A DNA stretch of 64,000 nt from JAWVFM01 sp963771655 (GTDB lineage: Bacteria; Actinomycetota; Thermoleophilia; Solirubrobacterales; 70-9), in the NCBI GenBank assembly GCA_963771655.1, contig CAVYUG010000006.1:124001-188000 (forward strand), written 5' to 3'. Below the pieces are notes generated by a model, which saw nothing but the letters and a program-made list of their open reading frames with translations, was not told the DNA's origin and did not search any database. Both the position numbers and the translations under genes were made by a program. Of this stretch, positions 52,801 through 60,732 are shown piece after piece (the stretch's first letter is position 1; every line of letters starts with the position of its first letter).

Positions 52801-53485
52801 CAAGGCGCGGCTCGGCTACTTCCCGTGCAACGCCGACGGCAACGAGCTCGTGATCTTCGACCCCGAGGATCCCCAGCGCGAGATCGAGCGGCTCGTCTTC
52901 CCGCGCCAGCCGAAGCACGACCGCATCTGCCTGACCGACTTCTACCGCCCGCTGGAGGGGGGCGAGCGCGACGTTGTCGCCCTGCAGGGGGTGACCGTCG
53001 GGCCGCGGGTCACCGAGCTCATCAAGCGCCTGGAGGACGAGGGGGAGTTCGCCGAACAGCTCTTCGTCCATGGCCTGGGCGTCCAGTCCGCCGAGGGGCT
53101 CGCGGAGTGGCTGCACGGCCAGGTCCGCTCCGACCTCGGCATCGAGGCCGACCAGGGGCGCCGCTACTCCTGGGGCTATCCGGCATGCCCCGACCAGTCG
53201 GAGCACGAGAAGGTCTGGCGTCTCCTGGGGCTGGAGGAGATCGGGATGACCCTGTCCGGCGGCTACGCGGTCGAACCTGAGCAGTCGACCGTGGCGATCG
53301 TCGCCCACCATCCTCAGGCGGTCTACTTCGGAATGAAGTCGGGCTTCATCCCGACCGACAAGGTGAGCGACGAGCTGATCGCCGGGACCGACCGCGGCGG
53401 CGAGCTGCCGCCGGAGTCCGATCCGGCGAGCGACGGAACGGTCGAGTCCGAGGCCGGAGAGCCGGCACCGGTCGAGGCCAGCTAG
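49898..53485 (+). CDS. metH: Cobalamin-dependent methionine synthase
   Basis: 1195 residues from ATG 49898 (MSTERDYIAAVRERV), full length. Domains in order: homocysteine-binding barrel (VVVFDGGMGATLEQFDL; zinc Cys in GLNCSTG and GGCCGTTPDHI), pterin/methyltetrahydrofolate barrel (LVGERVNSQGSRKAKELL, VDSTEPEVIEAAL), cobalamin cap and binding domain (ATVFGDVHDIGKSLVNTIL with the Co-ligating His; SALLVSTSKQMP), and the activation domain (YSWGYPACPDQSEHEKVW, GYAVEPEQSTVAIVAHHPQAVYF). It makes methionine from homocysteine. It stands as a single gene. Confidence 0.96.
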   Translation: MSTERDYIAAVRERVVVFDGGMGATLEQFDLTSEDYGGLAGKCHEALVLHRPDVIEGVHSSMLDAGAEVVETDTFQGSRLKLDEWGLGEHAPEINRKAAEIARQAAGETRFVAGSIGPTGFLPASDDPTLGNVGFRELVEVFTEQARGLVEGGADLIIIETAQDILEVKAAVFGARAAFKETGRTLPIQTSVSLLPQGGKMLLGTDIQAVLTTLSALDVQVIGLNCSTGPEDMRDAIRYLGEASPLPVHCIPNAGLPLQGPDGETIFPETPEQISTVLGEFVERHGVGIVGGCCGTTPDHIRAIAERVSGLLPGGRPEAGPARVASMMSAFDLVQEPAPTLVGERVNSQGSRKAKELLLADDYDGLVQVAEDQVNGGAHVLDLCVALTERADEAEQMSEVAKRVSLTQPAPIQVDSTEPEVIEAALEHIPGRAIVNSVNLEAGRDKLDRVVPIAKAHGAALIALVIDEVGMAKTGERKLEIATRIRELACDEHGLDPELLIFDALTFTLTTGDDEWKPSAVETIEGIRRIKAELPGVKTSLGVSNVSFGVSPPARAVLNSVFLHHAVEAGLDLAMVNPNHITPYSEIPENERELADDLVFNRREDALERFIEHFESKGEEAEDEAADPTEGMEPEEALHWHILRRRKEGVEEWIDRSVEKIGAVPTLNEVLLPAMKEVGDKFGAGELILPFVLQSAEVMKRAVAQLENYLDRIEGHTKGKVVIATVFGDVHDIGKSLVNTILTNNGYTVVDLGKQVPIDTIIDAAVEHDADAIGLSALLVSTSKQMPACIDELHQRGLRYPVLIGGAAINRDFGRRILYPNGKDSDEVYEPGVFYCKDAFAGLDTMDALIDDAAHEALVAKIRDEAKTLREKPVEVDDAPPTTDASVRSSARTDVPIPDPPFFGARDVEVDLDEVFPYLDRHVLFKLHWGGRGKKGEEWRKIVEGDGDEEGFAPRLERMWGEQDYLDPKARLGYFPCNADGNELVIFDPEDPQREIERLVFPRQPKHDRICLTDFYRPLEGGERDVVALQGVTVGPRVTELIKRLEDEGEFAEQLFVHGLGVQSAEGLAEWLHGQVRSDLGIEADQGRRYSWGYPACPDQSEHEKVWRLLGLEEIGMTLSGGYAVEPEQSTVAIVAHHPQAVYFGMKSGFIPTDKVSDELIAGTDRGGELPPESDPASDGTVESEAGEPAPVEAS

Positions 53486-53540
53486 CGGGCTCCTCGCCGC
53501 ATCGGCCTGGAACGATCCCGATCCATGTAGTGTCGTCCGC

Positions 53541-55136
53541 GTGCCGCTTGCGGCTTCCACGTCCGGCGACAGCGTGCGGACGGCGGAGCTCGTCGCCGCT
53601 CTCTGCCTCGCGACCGACCTCGGCATGGGCTTCCCCTTCGAGCACGGGCTGCACACGACCCTGGTCGCCATGCGCCTCGCGGATCGGCTTGACGTTGATT
53701 CGCAGACGGCGTCGCAGACCTACTACGCAAGCCTGCTCTCGCACGCGGGCTGCACCACCGACGCCCACGTGACGGCGGCGGTCTTCGGCGGCTCACTGAC
53801 GACTCATCTCAACCCGGTGCTCTACGGATCCGGCCGCGAGGTGCTGTCCGGCCTGCTGCGCGCGCTTCCCGCACCGGGGCAGCCGGCCCCCGCTCGCGCG
53901 TACCAGATGGCGCGCGGGTTTCCGCGAATGGCGCGTGAGCAGCGCCCTCACCTCACCGCCATGTGCGAGGTGGCCTCGATGCTCGCCGACGGGGTGGGGC
54001 TTCTGCCCTCCACGACCGGGCTCCTCGCCTACCTCACCGATCGGTGGGACGGCCGGGGTCCGCTGCGCCGCGCGAAGGGGGAGGGCATCCCGCTGCCGAT
54101 GCGCATCGTCCACGTGGCAGCCGATGCCGCCTTTCAGCGCCTGCTGGGGGGAGCCGACCAGGCCAGAAGGCTCGTCCAGGAGCGCGCCGGGACGGGGTTT
54201 GATCCTGACATCGCCGCCTGCCTCGCCGAGCACGCCGACGAGGTCCTTGCGTCCGGCGAGCCCGAGTCAGCGTGGGAGGAGACGCTCGCGAGCGAGCCGC
54301 GGCCACCGCTGGCGGTTACGGGCGACGAGGTCGATCGCGCGCTCGTCGCGATGGGCAGCTTCTCCGACCTGATCTCGCCCTCGTTCTCCGGTCACTCCGA
54401 CGGCGTTGCAGAGCTCGCCGCAGCCGCGGGCCGGCGCTGTCGGATCGATCCGCTGGAGGTCGTGACGGTTCGACGGGCCGCCCTGGTTCACGATCTTGGC
54501 CGGGTCGCGGTCGAAGCTCGCATCTGGGAGAAGCCGGGGCCCCTGGACGCGGGCCAGTGGGAGCAGGTCCGCCTGCACCCGTACCACACCGAGCGGGTCC
54601 TCTCTCGCTCGCCCTTCCTCGCCACCCTCGCCGCGGTTGCCGGCGCGCACCACGAGCGCCTCGATGGGTCGGGTTACCACCGTGGCGCTGCGGGCGCCGA
54701 GCTGACCCTCCCCGCGCGCCTTCTCGCGGCGGCGGATGCTTTCCACGCGATGACGGAACTGCGTCCCCACCGCCCGGCGCTCCCGCCTGATCGCGCGGCG
54801 GAGGAGCTTGGCCGCGAGGCGAGCGCGGGCCGCCTCGACCCGGACGCCGTTGCGGCGGTGGTCGCGGCCGCGGGGCAGCGGACGCCGCCGCTCGAGCGGC
54901 CGGGAGGTCTCACCGAGCGCGAGTCCCAGGTCATCGGCCTCCTCGCGCGCGGCCTGCAGACCAAGCAGGTCGCGCGCCTTCTCGGGATCTCGGGCAAGAC
55001 CGCCGACCGCCACATCCAGAACGCCTACCGCAAGATCGGCGTCTCCACTCGAGCCGCGGCAACGCTCTTCGCGATGGAGCACGGCCTCGTCGCATGGGGA
55101 GAACTCCCGATTGCGCGCGAGCGCGCTCGCTCCTAG
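53541..55136 (+). CDS. HD-GYP-like domain protein with LuxR helix-turn-helix
   Basis: 531 residues from GTG 53541. The N-terminal half is helical with a degenerate HD-like region (FEHGLHTTLVAMRLADRL, LLSHAGCTTDAHV). The second half has a clear HD-GYP-type domain: ALVHDLGRVAVEARIWEKPGPLDAGQWEQVRLHPYHTERVLSR and AGAHHERLDGSGYHRGAAG. The C-terminus is a LuxR helix-turn-helix (LTERESQVIGLLARGLQTKQVARLLGISGKTADRHIQNAYRKIGV). It may couple cyclic-di-GMP breakdown or sensing to transcription; the downstream operon is a candidate target. Confidence 0.87.
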   Translation: MPLAASTSGDSVRTAELVAALCLATDLGMGFPFEHGLHTTLVAMRLADRLDVDSQTASQTYYASLLSHAGCTTDAHVTAAVFGGSLTTHLNPVLYGSGREVLSGLLRALPAPGQPAPARAYQMARGFPRMAREQRPHLTAMCEVASMLADGVGLLPSTTGLLAYLTDRWDGRGPLRRAKGEGIPLPMRIVHVAADAAFQRLLGGADQARRLVQERAGTGFDPDIAACLAEHADEVLASGEPESAWEETLASEPRPPLAVTGDEVDRALVAMGSFSDLISPSFSGHSDGVAELAAAAGRRCRIDPLEVVTVRRAALVHDLGRVAVEARIWEKPGPLDAGQWEQVRLHPYHTERVLSRSPFLATLAAVAGAHHERLDGSGYHRGAAGAELTLPARLLAAADAFHAMTELRPHRPALPPDRAAEELGREASAGRLDPDAVAAVVAAAGQRTPPLERPGGLTERESQVIGLLARGLQTKQVARLLGISGKTADRHIQNAYRKIGVSTRAAATLFAMEHGLVAWGELPIARERARS

Positions 55137-55179
55137 CGTCCGCTCCAGCACCAACCCGACGGAGCTGAAAGGAGCCGCC

Positions 55180-56031
55180 ATGGCGACGAGGACTCTCGAC
55201 GAACGTACGAAGGCCAACTACGAGATCGCCGAGGCGATCGCGCCGACCTGGGAGCGCCGTTCAGGCCAGATCGAGCAGGTGGCATCCCCGGTGCGCGCCT
55301 GGTTGGTCGACGGGCTTGCGCTCGGCGAAGGCGGCGTGGTGCTCGAGTTGGCGGCGGGGGTCGGCGAGACCGGTTTCGACGCTGCTATCGCCGTCGGCGA
55401 GCGAGGGACGCTGATCTCGACCGACTTCTCGCCGGCGATGGTCGACGCTGCGCGCCGGCGGGCCCGCGAGCGCGGCGTCGGCAACGTCGAGCACCGGGTG
55501 ATGAGCGCCGAGCGGATCGAGCTGCCTGACGACTCGGTTGATGGCGTCCTGTGCCGGTTCGGCTACATGCTGATGGCCGACCCCGCGCTCGCCCTCGCCG
55601 AGACGCGGCGGGTCCTTCGTCCGCGTGGGCGGCTGGCGTTGGCTGTGTGGGCCGGGCCGGAGCGAAACCCGCTCTTCTCGATCATCGCCATGAAGCTCGT
55701 CGAGCGTGGACACATGCCACCGCCGGAGCCTGCGCCCGCCCCCGGTGTCTTCGCACTGGCGAGCCCGCAGCGAATCGTCGAGCTGCTTGCGGCGGCCGGT
55801 TTCGACGAGGTCCGCACCGAGGAGATCGCCGTCCGGATCCCGGTGCCCGACCTCGACCAGTACATCGAATTCACCGCGGATACCGCCGGCCCTATTGCGC
55901 TCGTGGTCCGCGGGCTCGGCCGCGCCGAGCGGGCGGCTCTGAGGGAGGAGCTGCGCGAGCCATTCGAGCGCTTCTCCGTCGGTGATCGATACGAGCTTCC
56001 GGGCCTCGCCCTCGGCGCCGTCGCGAGCTGA
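55180..56031 (+). CDS. SAM-dependent methyltransferase (class I)
   Basis: 283 residues, start MATRTLDERTKANYEIAE with a ribosome site AAAGGA upstream. The Rossmann SAM site is VVLELAAGVGETGFDAAIAVGERG, motif II SAERIELPDDSVDGVLCRFGYMLM, and RVLRPRGRLALAVWAG is motif III. It belongs to the UbiE/type 11 group; substrate unknown. It is first in an operon with an alpha/beta hydrolase (one-base overlap), a thioredoxin-fold protein and a second methyltransferase. Confidence 0.88.
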   Translation: MATRTLDERTKANYEIAEAIAPTWERRSGQIEQVASPVRAWLVDGLALGEGGVVLELAAGVGETGFDAAIAVGERGTLISTDFSPAMVDAARRRARERGVGNVEHRVMSAERIELPDDSVDGVLCRFGYMLMADPALALAETRRVLRPRGRLALAVWAGPERNPLFSIIAMKLVERGHMPPPEPAPAPGVFALASPQRIVELLAAAGFDEVRTEEIAVRIPVPDLDQYIEFTADTAGPIALVVRGLGRAERAALREELREPFERFSVGDRYELPGLALGAVAS

Positions 56032-56993
56032 TGGCTGTCAGCTCGGCGAGCGACCCGTTGCTCGACGCAGGGCGGGACGGACTGGGAGCGCTCCCCAGCG
56101 CGACGGTGAACGGGACGACGCTCGCATACCGCGACCAGGGCGCCGGGGAGCCGGTGGTACTCGTCCACGGCAGCGCGAGCGACATCCGTACCTGGGACGG
56201 CGTCCTGCCGGCGCTTGTGGCTTCGCACCGCGCGATCGCCTACAGCCGCCGTTACGCCCGCCCGAACGAGGAGATCCCGCCGGGGGTCGACGACCAGATG
56301 CTTGCGCATGTGAATGACCTGGTCGGGCTGCTCGAGGAGCTCGGCGCAGCCCCCGCGCACCTGATCGGCCACTCCTGGGGCGGGTTCATCTGCCTGCTCA
56401 CCGCGATCCGGTATCCGGACGCGGTGCGAAGCCTCGTGCTCGAGGAGCCGCCCGTGGTGTCGCTGTTCGTCAGCACCCACCCGCGACCGGGCGAGCTTGC
56501 CCGCCTCTTTGCGTCGCACCCGAAAACGGCTCTGTCGATCCTCCGCTTCGGTGTACGAACGATCGCTCCGGCGGAGCGCGCGTTCAGACGCGGCGACGAC
56601 GAGGAAGGGATGAAGAGGTTTGGCTCGGGCGTGCTCGGCCGCACGAGCTACGCCAACGTCCCGGAGGAGCGAAGGCAACAGATGCGCGAGAACGTGGGCG
56701 CGCTTCGCGCGCAGGTGACCGGCGCTGGCTTCCCGCCGCTCGCCGAGGAGGACGTCCGGCGGGTGGCGGCGCCGGTCCTGCTGCTAACCGGCGAGCGCAG
56801 CCCGGTCATGCTGCGGCGGTTGACGGGCCATCTCCAGGACCTTCTCCCAGCCGCCGAGCGGGCCGAGATCCCGGACGCGTCGCACCGGCTCCATGAGGAG
56901 AACCCGGCGGCCGCGAGCGGAGAGATGATCGCGTTTCTCGGATCTGGCGCATCCCCGAACGAATCCGTCCGGACGTCGGAAAGGGCCGCATGA
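56031..56993 (+). CDS. Alpha/beta hydrolase
   Basis: 320 residues. Oxyanion-loop VVLVHGSASDIRTWDGVLPAL, nucleophile elbow LIGHSWGGFICLL (Ser), and the C-terminal IPDASHRLHEENP with the catalytic His are present; the acid is probably in the LLLTGERSP strand region. It is a cytosolic esterase/lactonase/haloperoxidase-like enzyme of unknown substrate. It overlaps the methyltransferase by one base and the following gene by four. Confidence 0.88.
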   Translation: MAVSSASDPLLDAGRDGLGALPSATVNGTTLAYRDQGAGEPVVLVHGSASDIRTWDGVLPALVASHRAIAYSRRYARPNEEIPPGVDDQMLAHVNDLVGLLEELGAAPAHLIGHSWGGFICLLTAIRYPDAVRSLVLEEPPVVSLFVSTHPRPGELARLFASHPKTALSILRFGVRTIAPAERAFRRGDDEEGMKRFGSGVLGRTSYANVPEERRQQMRENVGALRAQVTGAGFPPLAEEDVRRVAAPVLLLTGERSPVMLRRLTGHLQDLLPAAERAEIPDASHRLHEENPAAASGEMIAFLGSGASPNESVRTSERAA

Positions 56994-57343
56994 CGCCCGG
57001 CCAGCCGGCCTCGGGGGGGATGCTGACGCTCTACACCTGCCCCTGGGAGGGCAGGAGCCCAGGTTGGCATCCGTGCGGCGTCGCCGCAAGAGCGCTCGAG
57101 GAAGCCGGTCACGGCTGCGAGGTCAAGGTCGTCGGAGGACAGATCAGCATGCCCTGGACATGGCCGAGCCGACGCCGCGATCGAGCAGAGGTCAAGCGGC
57201 TCAGCGGGCGCAACGGCGTGCCCGTGCTGGTGCTGCCTGAGGGCCAGGTGATCGCAGGCTCGCGACGAATCGCGCGCTGGGCGGCCGAGCATCCGGCGGC
57301 TTCGGAATCTGCCCCCACCGATCCGATTGTGAATCCGTCTTGA
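56990..57343 (+). CDS. Glutaredoxin/GST N-terminal-like thioredoxin-fold protein
   Basis: 117 residues. The fold is suggested by LTLYTCPWEGRSPGWHPCGVAARALEEAGHGCEVKVV, a TNGVPVL-like cis-Pro segment (RNGVPVLVLPEGQVIAGSRRIARWAA) and the length. The active-site CxxC of glutaredoxin is replaced by a wider Cys spacing (C...PWEGRSPGWHPC), so redox function is uncertain. ATG overlaps the hydrolase stop by 4 nt; a later ATG (residue 11) is possible. Confidence 0.7.
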   Translation: MTPGQPASGGMLTLYTCPWEGRSPGWHPCGVAARALEEAGHGCEVKVVGGQISMPWTWPSRRRDRAEVKRLSGRNGVPVLVLPEGQVIAGSRRIARWAAEHPAASESAPTDPIVNPS

Positions 57344-57362
57344 CGAACCGGAGGAGGTACCA

Positions 57363-58433
57363 ATGAGCATCACACCGGCAATCGACGAACGCAAGCTCGA
57401 GGCCTTGATGGGCCAGATCGTCGCCGACATCGGCGCCGCCTGGAGCGCGCCGCTGGTCAGGATCGGCGAGAAGCTGGGCCTCTACAAGGCGATGGCCGGA
57501 GCGGGCCCGCTGAGCTCGCAGGAGGTAGCCGATCGCGCGGGCGCCGCCGAGCGCTACGTCCGCGAGTGGCTACGCGCGCAGGCGGCGGGAGGCTATCTGA
57601 CCTACGACCCGAAGACAGGCACCTACGTGCTTCCGGACGAGCACGCGCTCGCGCTCGTCGACGAGGACAGTCCGTTCTATGTGCTCGGCGGGTTTGAGGC
57701 GGTCGCCTCGATCCAGACGGACGAGGACGAGCTCGCGGAGCGGTTTCGCACCGGCGAGGGGATGGGCTGGCACGAGCACGACCACAGGCTCTTCAGCGGC
57801 ACCGAGCGGTTCTTCCGGCCGGCGTATCGCGGCCATCTGGTCGGCGAGTGGATTCCGGCGCTCGACGGGGTCGAGGAGAAGCTCGAGCGGGGGGCGGCGG
57901 TCGCCGACGTTGGCTGCGGGCACGGCGCCTCCACCGTCATCCTCGCCGAGGCGTTTCCGCGCTCCCGCTTTCGGGGGTTCGACTACCACCAGGCGTCAAT
58001 CGAGCGCGCGCGAGAGGCCGCCGAGGAGGCTGGTGTCGCCGATCGCGTCACCTTCGAGGTCGCGACGGCGAAGGAGTATCCGGGCACGGACTACGACTTG
58101 GTCTGCGTCTTCGACTGCCTGCACGACATGGGCGACCCGGTTGGCGCCGCAGCCCACATTCGCAACACGCTCGTCCCTGACGGCACCTGGATGATCGTGG
58201 AGCCCTACGCGGGGGACCGCGTCGAGGACAACCTCAATCCGGTCGGGCGTCTTTATTACAGCGCCTCGACGACGCTGTGCACACCCGCCTCGCTCGACCA
58301 GGAGGTCGGCCTCGCACTCGGAGCGCAGGCCGGTGAGGCGCGCCTCACCGAAGTGCTCGAGCAGGGCGGTTTCGCGAGCGTGCGCCGCGCGGCCGAGACC
58401 CCCTTCAACCTCATCCTCGAGGCGCGGCCCTGA
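57363..58433 (+). CDS. Methyltransferase with N-terminal winged helix
   Basis: 356 residues; ribosome site GAGGAGGT at 57351-57358. The N-terminal 90 residues look like the winged-helix dimerisation domain of O-methyltransferases (LGLYKAMAGAGPLSSQEVADRAGAAERYVREWLRAQAAGGYL). The C-terminal SAM domain has VADVGCGHGASTVILAEAFPRSRFRGFDY and VCVFDCLHDMGDP. The substrate is unknown; relatives act on small aromatic or metabolite targets. Last gene of the four-gene operon. Confidence 0.88.
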   Translation: MSITPAIDERKLEALMGQIVADIGAAWSAPLVRIGEKLGLYKAMAGAGPLSSQEVADRAGAAERYVREWLRAQAAGGYLTYDPKTGTYVLPDEHALALVDEDSPFYVLGGFEAVASIQTDEDELAERFRTGEGMGWHEHDHRLFSGTERFFRPAYRGHLVGEWIPALDGVEEKLERGAAVADVGCGHGASTVILAEAFPRSRFRGFDYHQASIERAREAAEEAGVADRVTFEVATAKEYPGTDYDLVCVFDCLHDMGDPVGAAAHIRNTLVPDGTWMIVEPYAGDRVEDNLNPVGRLYYSASTTLCTPASLDQEVGLALGAQAGEARLTEVLEQGGFASVRRAAETPFNLILEARP

Positions 58434-58489
58434 GCGGCTGGGTTGACCGAGACGTGACATTCAAAGCAGGAGCAGCTGAGGCGTCGGGG

Positions 58490-59563
58490 TCAATCGGCAG
58501 CCAGTAGGAACTCGTCGATGTAGCGCCAGGTGGTGCGCTCGGCGGCGCGGCCCGTGAGCACGCCGAGATGCCCGCCGGGGGCGGTCTCGAGGCGGATGTC
58601 GGTTGCGTTCGGCAAGAGGCGCGCCACGTGGTTTACCGCCGCGAGAGGGGCGAGCACGTCGCTCGTTCCGGCGACGGCCATCACCGGCGCTCGCACGTTC
58701 TTCAGGTCCACGGTCCGGTTCGAGAGCTCGACCCTGCCGCCGTGGAGCTCGTTGACGAGGAAGAAGCGGTGGTAGAGCTGCCCGAAGCTCCGCCCGGGGT
58801 AGGCGATCATGTTGCGCATGTAGTCGTCGACGGCCTCGGCGTGGGCGAGCACCTCGCGGTTGTCGAGATTCGACGCGAGGAACAGCGGCTTCGTGAGCTG
58901 GCGCTGGAGAGCGGTCGCCTGGAACCCCAAGCGAACGAGCGGCTCGGGGGCCCCGCCGAGTGCGCGGTAGAGCGCCGTGACGATGCGGCCGCCCGTGAGC
59001 TCTGCCAGCCGGCGCACGGGGGCGGCCATCGTCACCTGCGTGAAGTCGAAGGGGCTGCCCACCATCGTCACCGAGGCGGCCTCGATCCGGCCGTCGGCTA
59101 CGCCGAGCAGCGTCATGATCCCCCCGAGGCTCCAGCTGATGAGCTGAACGCGATCGGCGCCCGAGTCGGTGAGGGTCACGCCACACGCGCGCGGGATCAC
59201 CGAGTTGATCCAGTGCTCGAGGCCGAGCTCGCGGTCGTCGAAGCTGATGCGACCGTAGTCCACGAAGTAGGTGAGGTAGCCGAGCGCGGTGAGGTGCTCG
59301 GCGAGGCTGCATCCGCGGTAGAGGTCGAAACAGCTCGGCGGCGCCGCCAGCGGCGGAACGAGCAGGACCGGGGTTCGCTGCACGGGCTCCTCGCCCGGGT
59401 GCATCTCGTAGCGGCACACCTTGCAGTGAGGTGCCTCGTTGATTACCTCGGAGGGCCACGGGCGCATGTCGGCGACGCCCCCGCGGAAGAGCTTCAGATA
59501 GGCGTTCTCGGCGGCTGCGGGCAGGCGCTCGGGCGAGAGCGGGCGGGGGATGAGCGGCGGCAT
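58490..59563 (-). CDS. PHA-synthase-like (PhaC class III-type) hydrolase with Ser nucleophile
   Basis: 357 residues, the length of class III PhaC. Shared segments are RTPVLLVPPLAAPPSCFDLYRGCSLAEHL, DYGRISFDDRELGLEHWI and MAVAGTSDVLAPLAAVNH with C-terminal GGHLGVLTG. The nucleophile elbow is ISWSLGGIMTL, with Ser where PHA synthases have Cys (GxCxGG). It may be a lipase/acyltransferase of the PhaC superfamily rather than a polymerase. The phasin-like protein at 141-563 is far off. It lies downstream of another hydrolase on the same strand. Confidence 0.8.
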   Translation of the reverse strand: MPPLIPRPLSPERLPAAAENAYLKLFRGGVADMRPWPSEVINEAPHCKVCRYEMHPGEEPVQRTPVLLVPPLAAPPSCFDLYRGCSLAEHLTALGYLTYFVDYGRISFDDRELGLEHWINSVIPRACGVTLTDSGADRVQLISWSLGGIMTLLGVADGRIEAASVTMVGSPFDFTQVTMAAPVRRLAELTGGRIVTALYRALGGAPEPLVRLGFQATALQRQLTKPLFLASNLDNREVLAHAEAVDDYMRNMIAYPGRSFGQLYHRFFLVNELHGGRVELSNRTVDLKNVRAPVMAVAGTSDVLAPLAAVNHVARLLPNATDIRLETAPGGHLGVLTGRAAERTTWRYIDEFLLAAD

Positions 59564-59634
59564 TCCGCGCCAACGCTAGTGGTTGCCGGAGGCGCGAAGG
59601 AAGCAGTTAGAGAGGGAGGTTCAGGCCGTAATTT

Positions 59635-59686
59635 CGTTCGTTGTGTCCTTTTGGGTGCTATAGCCCCCACAACCCCACAACGAACG
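59635..59686. repeat. 52-bp nested inverted repeat between two hydrolase genes
   Basis: Perfect 11-bp arms CGTTCGTTGTG (59635-59645) and CACAACGAACG (59676-59686) enclose a second hairpin GGG-T-GCTATAGC-C-CCC (59653-59668). The site is less GC-rich than its surroundings. It could be a transcript terminator/processing site for the upstream hydrolase or an operator for the PhaC-like gene. Confidence 0.65.
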
Positions 59687-59702
59687 CCCGATCCCGCCCT
59701 CC

Positions 59703-60593
59703 CTAGGTGCTCAACGCGGCCGACCCCGCCGCTTCGGTGGCGAACTTCGCCATCAGCCCCGCCAGCCGGGCCGTCGCCTCGATCTGCGGACAGTGGCCGC
59801 AGCGCTCGATCACCTCGATCCGCGACCCCGCGACCTCGCGGAGCACGCGGTCGGCGCCCGCGGCGAAGACCATCCGGTCGCTGTCGCCCCACACGAGCAG
59901 CACCGGGACGTCGATGCGATCGAGGCGAAACGGGTCCCGCAGCTCGGGCAGCAACCTCCGGCCCGTCCCCAGGATCCGCGAGACGTCGGCCCGGGTGCGG
60001 ACGTAGCGCGTGAACCCCGCGACGACCGCCGGATCGACCGCCCGCGGATCGGCGAAGGCCAGCGTGCGATAAACGCGGCCGACGGCGTCCCGGACGACGA
60101 GCTCGGGCAGCGGTACCGGCGAGGCCAGCAGGAGGCGGAGGAGGCGCTCGCCCTCGATGATGCGAAACCACCGCGCCATGGTCAGCCCCGCGGGCGCGAT
60201 CGGGACGACCCCGGCGACGGGCAGGTCGGCGCGTTCGGCGGCTCGCAGCGAGACCGCGCCGCCCAGCGAGTTGCCGGCGACGATGACTCGCTCGCCTCCG
60301 GAGCGCTTGGACTCGCGCTCGATCGCCGCTGCCGCGAAGGCGTCGAGCTGGGGCATCACGCCGGCGTCCTCGCGAAGCTGAGCCGCGCCCCCGAAGCCGG
60401 GCATGTCGAGAGCAATCGCGCGGTGGCCGCGATCGGCGAGGGCCCCCATGAGCGTCCGCCACGTCTCCGCGGAGTCCGACCAGCCGTGGAGCAGGACGAT
60501 CGGGGCCGCGCCGCCTTCCTCCGACGGCTCCGCCTCGAGGGCGCGCGTGGCGGCCCCGGCGAGCTTCAGACGCTGCTCGCGGATCACGGCCAC
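59703..60593 (-). CDS. Alpha/beta hydrolase
   Basis: 296 residues. Oxyanion loop PIVLLHGWSDSAETW, nucleophile elbow VIVAGNSLGGAVSLRAAE (Ser), acid in VLLVWGDSDRMV and His in IERCGHCPQIEATARLAGL complete the triad. It is similar to meta-cleavage-product hydrolases and lipases; substrate unassigned. It is followed on the same strand by the PhaC-like gene after 139 nt containing a large inverted repeat, and is divergent from the gene at 60733. Confidence 0.88.
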   Translation of the reverse strand: MAVIREQRLKLAGAATRALEAEPSEEGGAAPIVLLHGWSDSAETWRTLMGALADRGHRAIALDMPGFGGAAQLREDAGVMPQLDAFAAAAIERESKRSGGERVIVAGNSLGGAVSLRAAERADLPVAGVVPIAPAGLTMARWFRIIEGERLLRLLLASPVPLPELVVRDAVGRVYRTLAFADPRAVDPAVVAGFTRYVRTRADVSRILGTGRRLLPELRDPFRLDRIDVPVLLVWGDSDRMVFAAGADRVLREVAGSRIEVIERCGHCPQIEATARLAGLMAKFATEAAGSAALST

Positions 60594-60732
60594 GGATCCT
60601 TTCTAACCCGCGGGCCGGATGCCATCGAGCGTCCGACCTAACCCAAATTGGGCAGTTTTCGCTTCCTCGGATCGGATAGCCCGATGGGTTGAACCCCTAG
60701 CGAAGCCTGCCACGGTGGGCGAGGAGGTGGAC
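60594..60732. promoter_or_regulatory. Divergent promoter region before 60733
   Basis: The 139-nt gap includes a short AT-richer palindrome CCCAA-A-TTGGG near 60644-60654, and AACCCA/TGGGTT arms about 40 nt apart around it. These may be operator sequences; no clear -10/-35 pair was identified. A GGAGGTGG ribosome site precedes ATG 60733. Confidence 0.35.

Noticed and set aside
49721..53671. A 1316-codon open frame antisense to metH
   Set aside because: It is a mirror of the metH codon pattern in GC-rich DNA; the + strand encodes every MetH domain with intact motifs, and the antisense product is repetitive and has no recognisable fold.
58461..59573. Alternative open frame overlapping the PhaC-like gene
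   Set aside because: It is shifted by one base on the same strand and is Arg/Pro-rich; the PhaC-like frame holds all hydrolase motifs.
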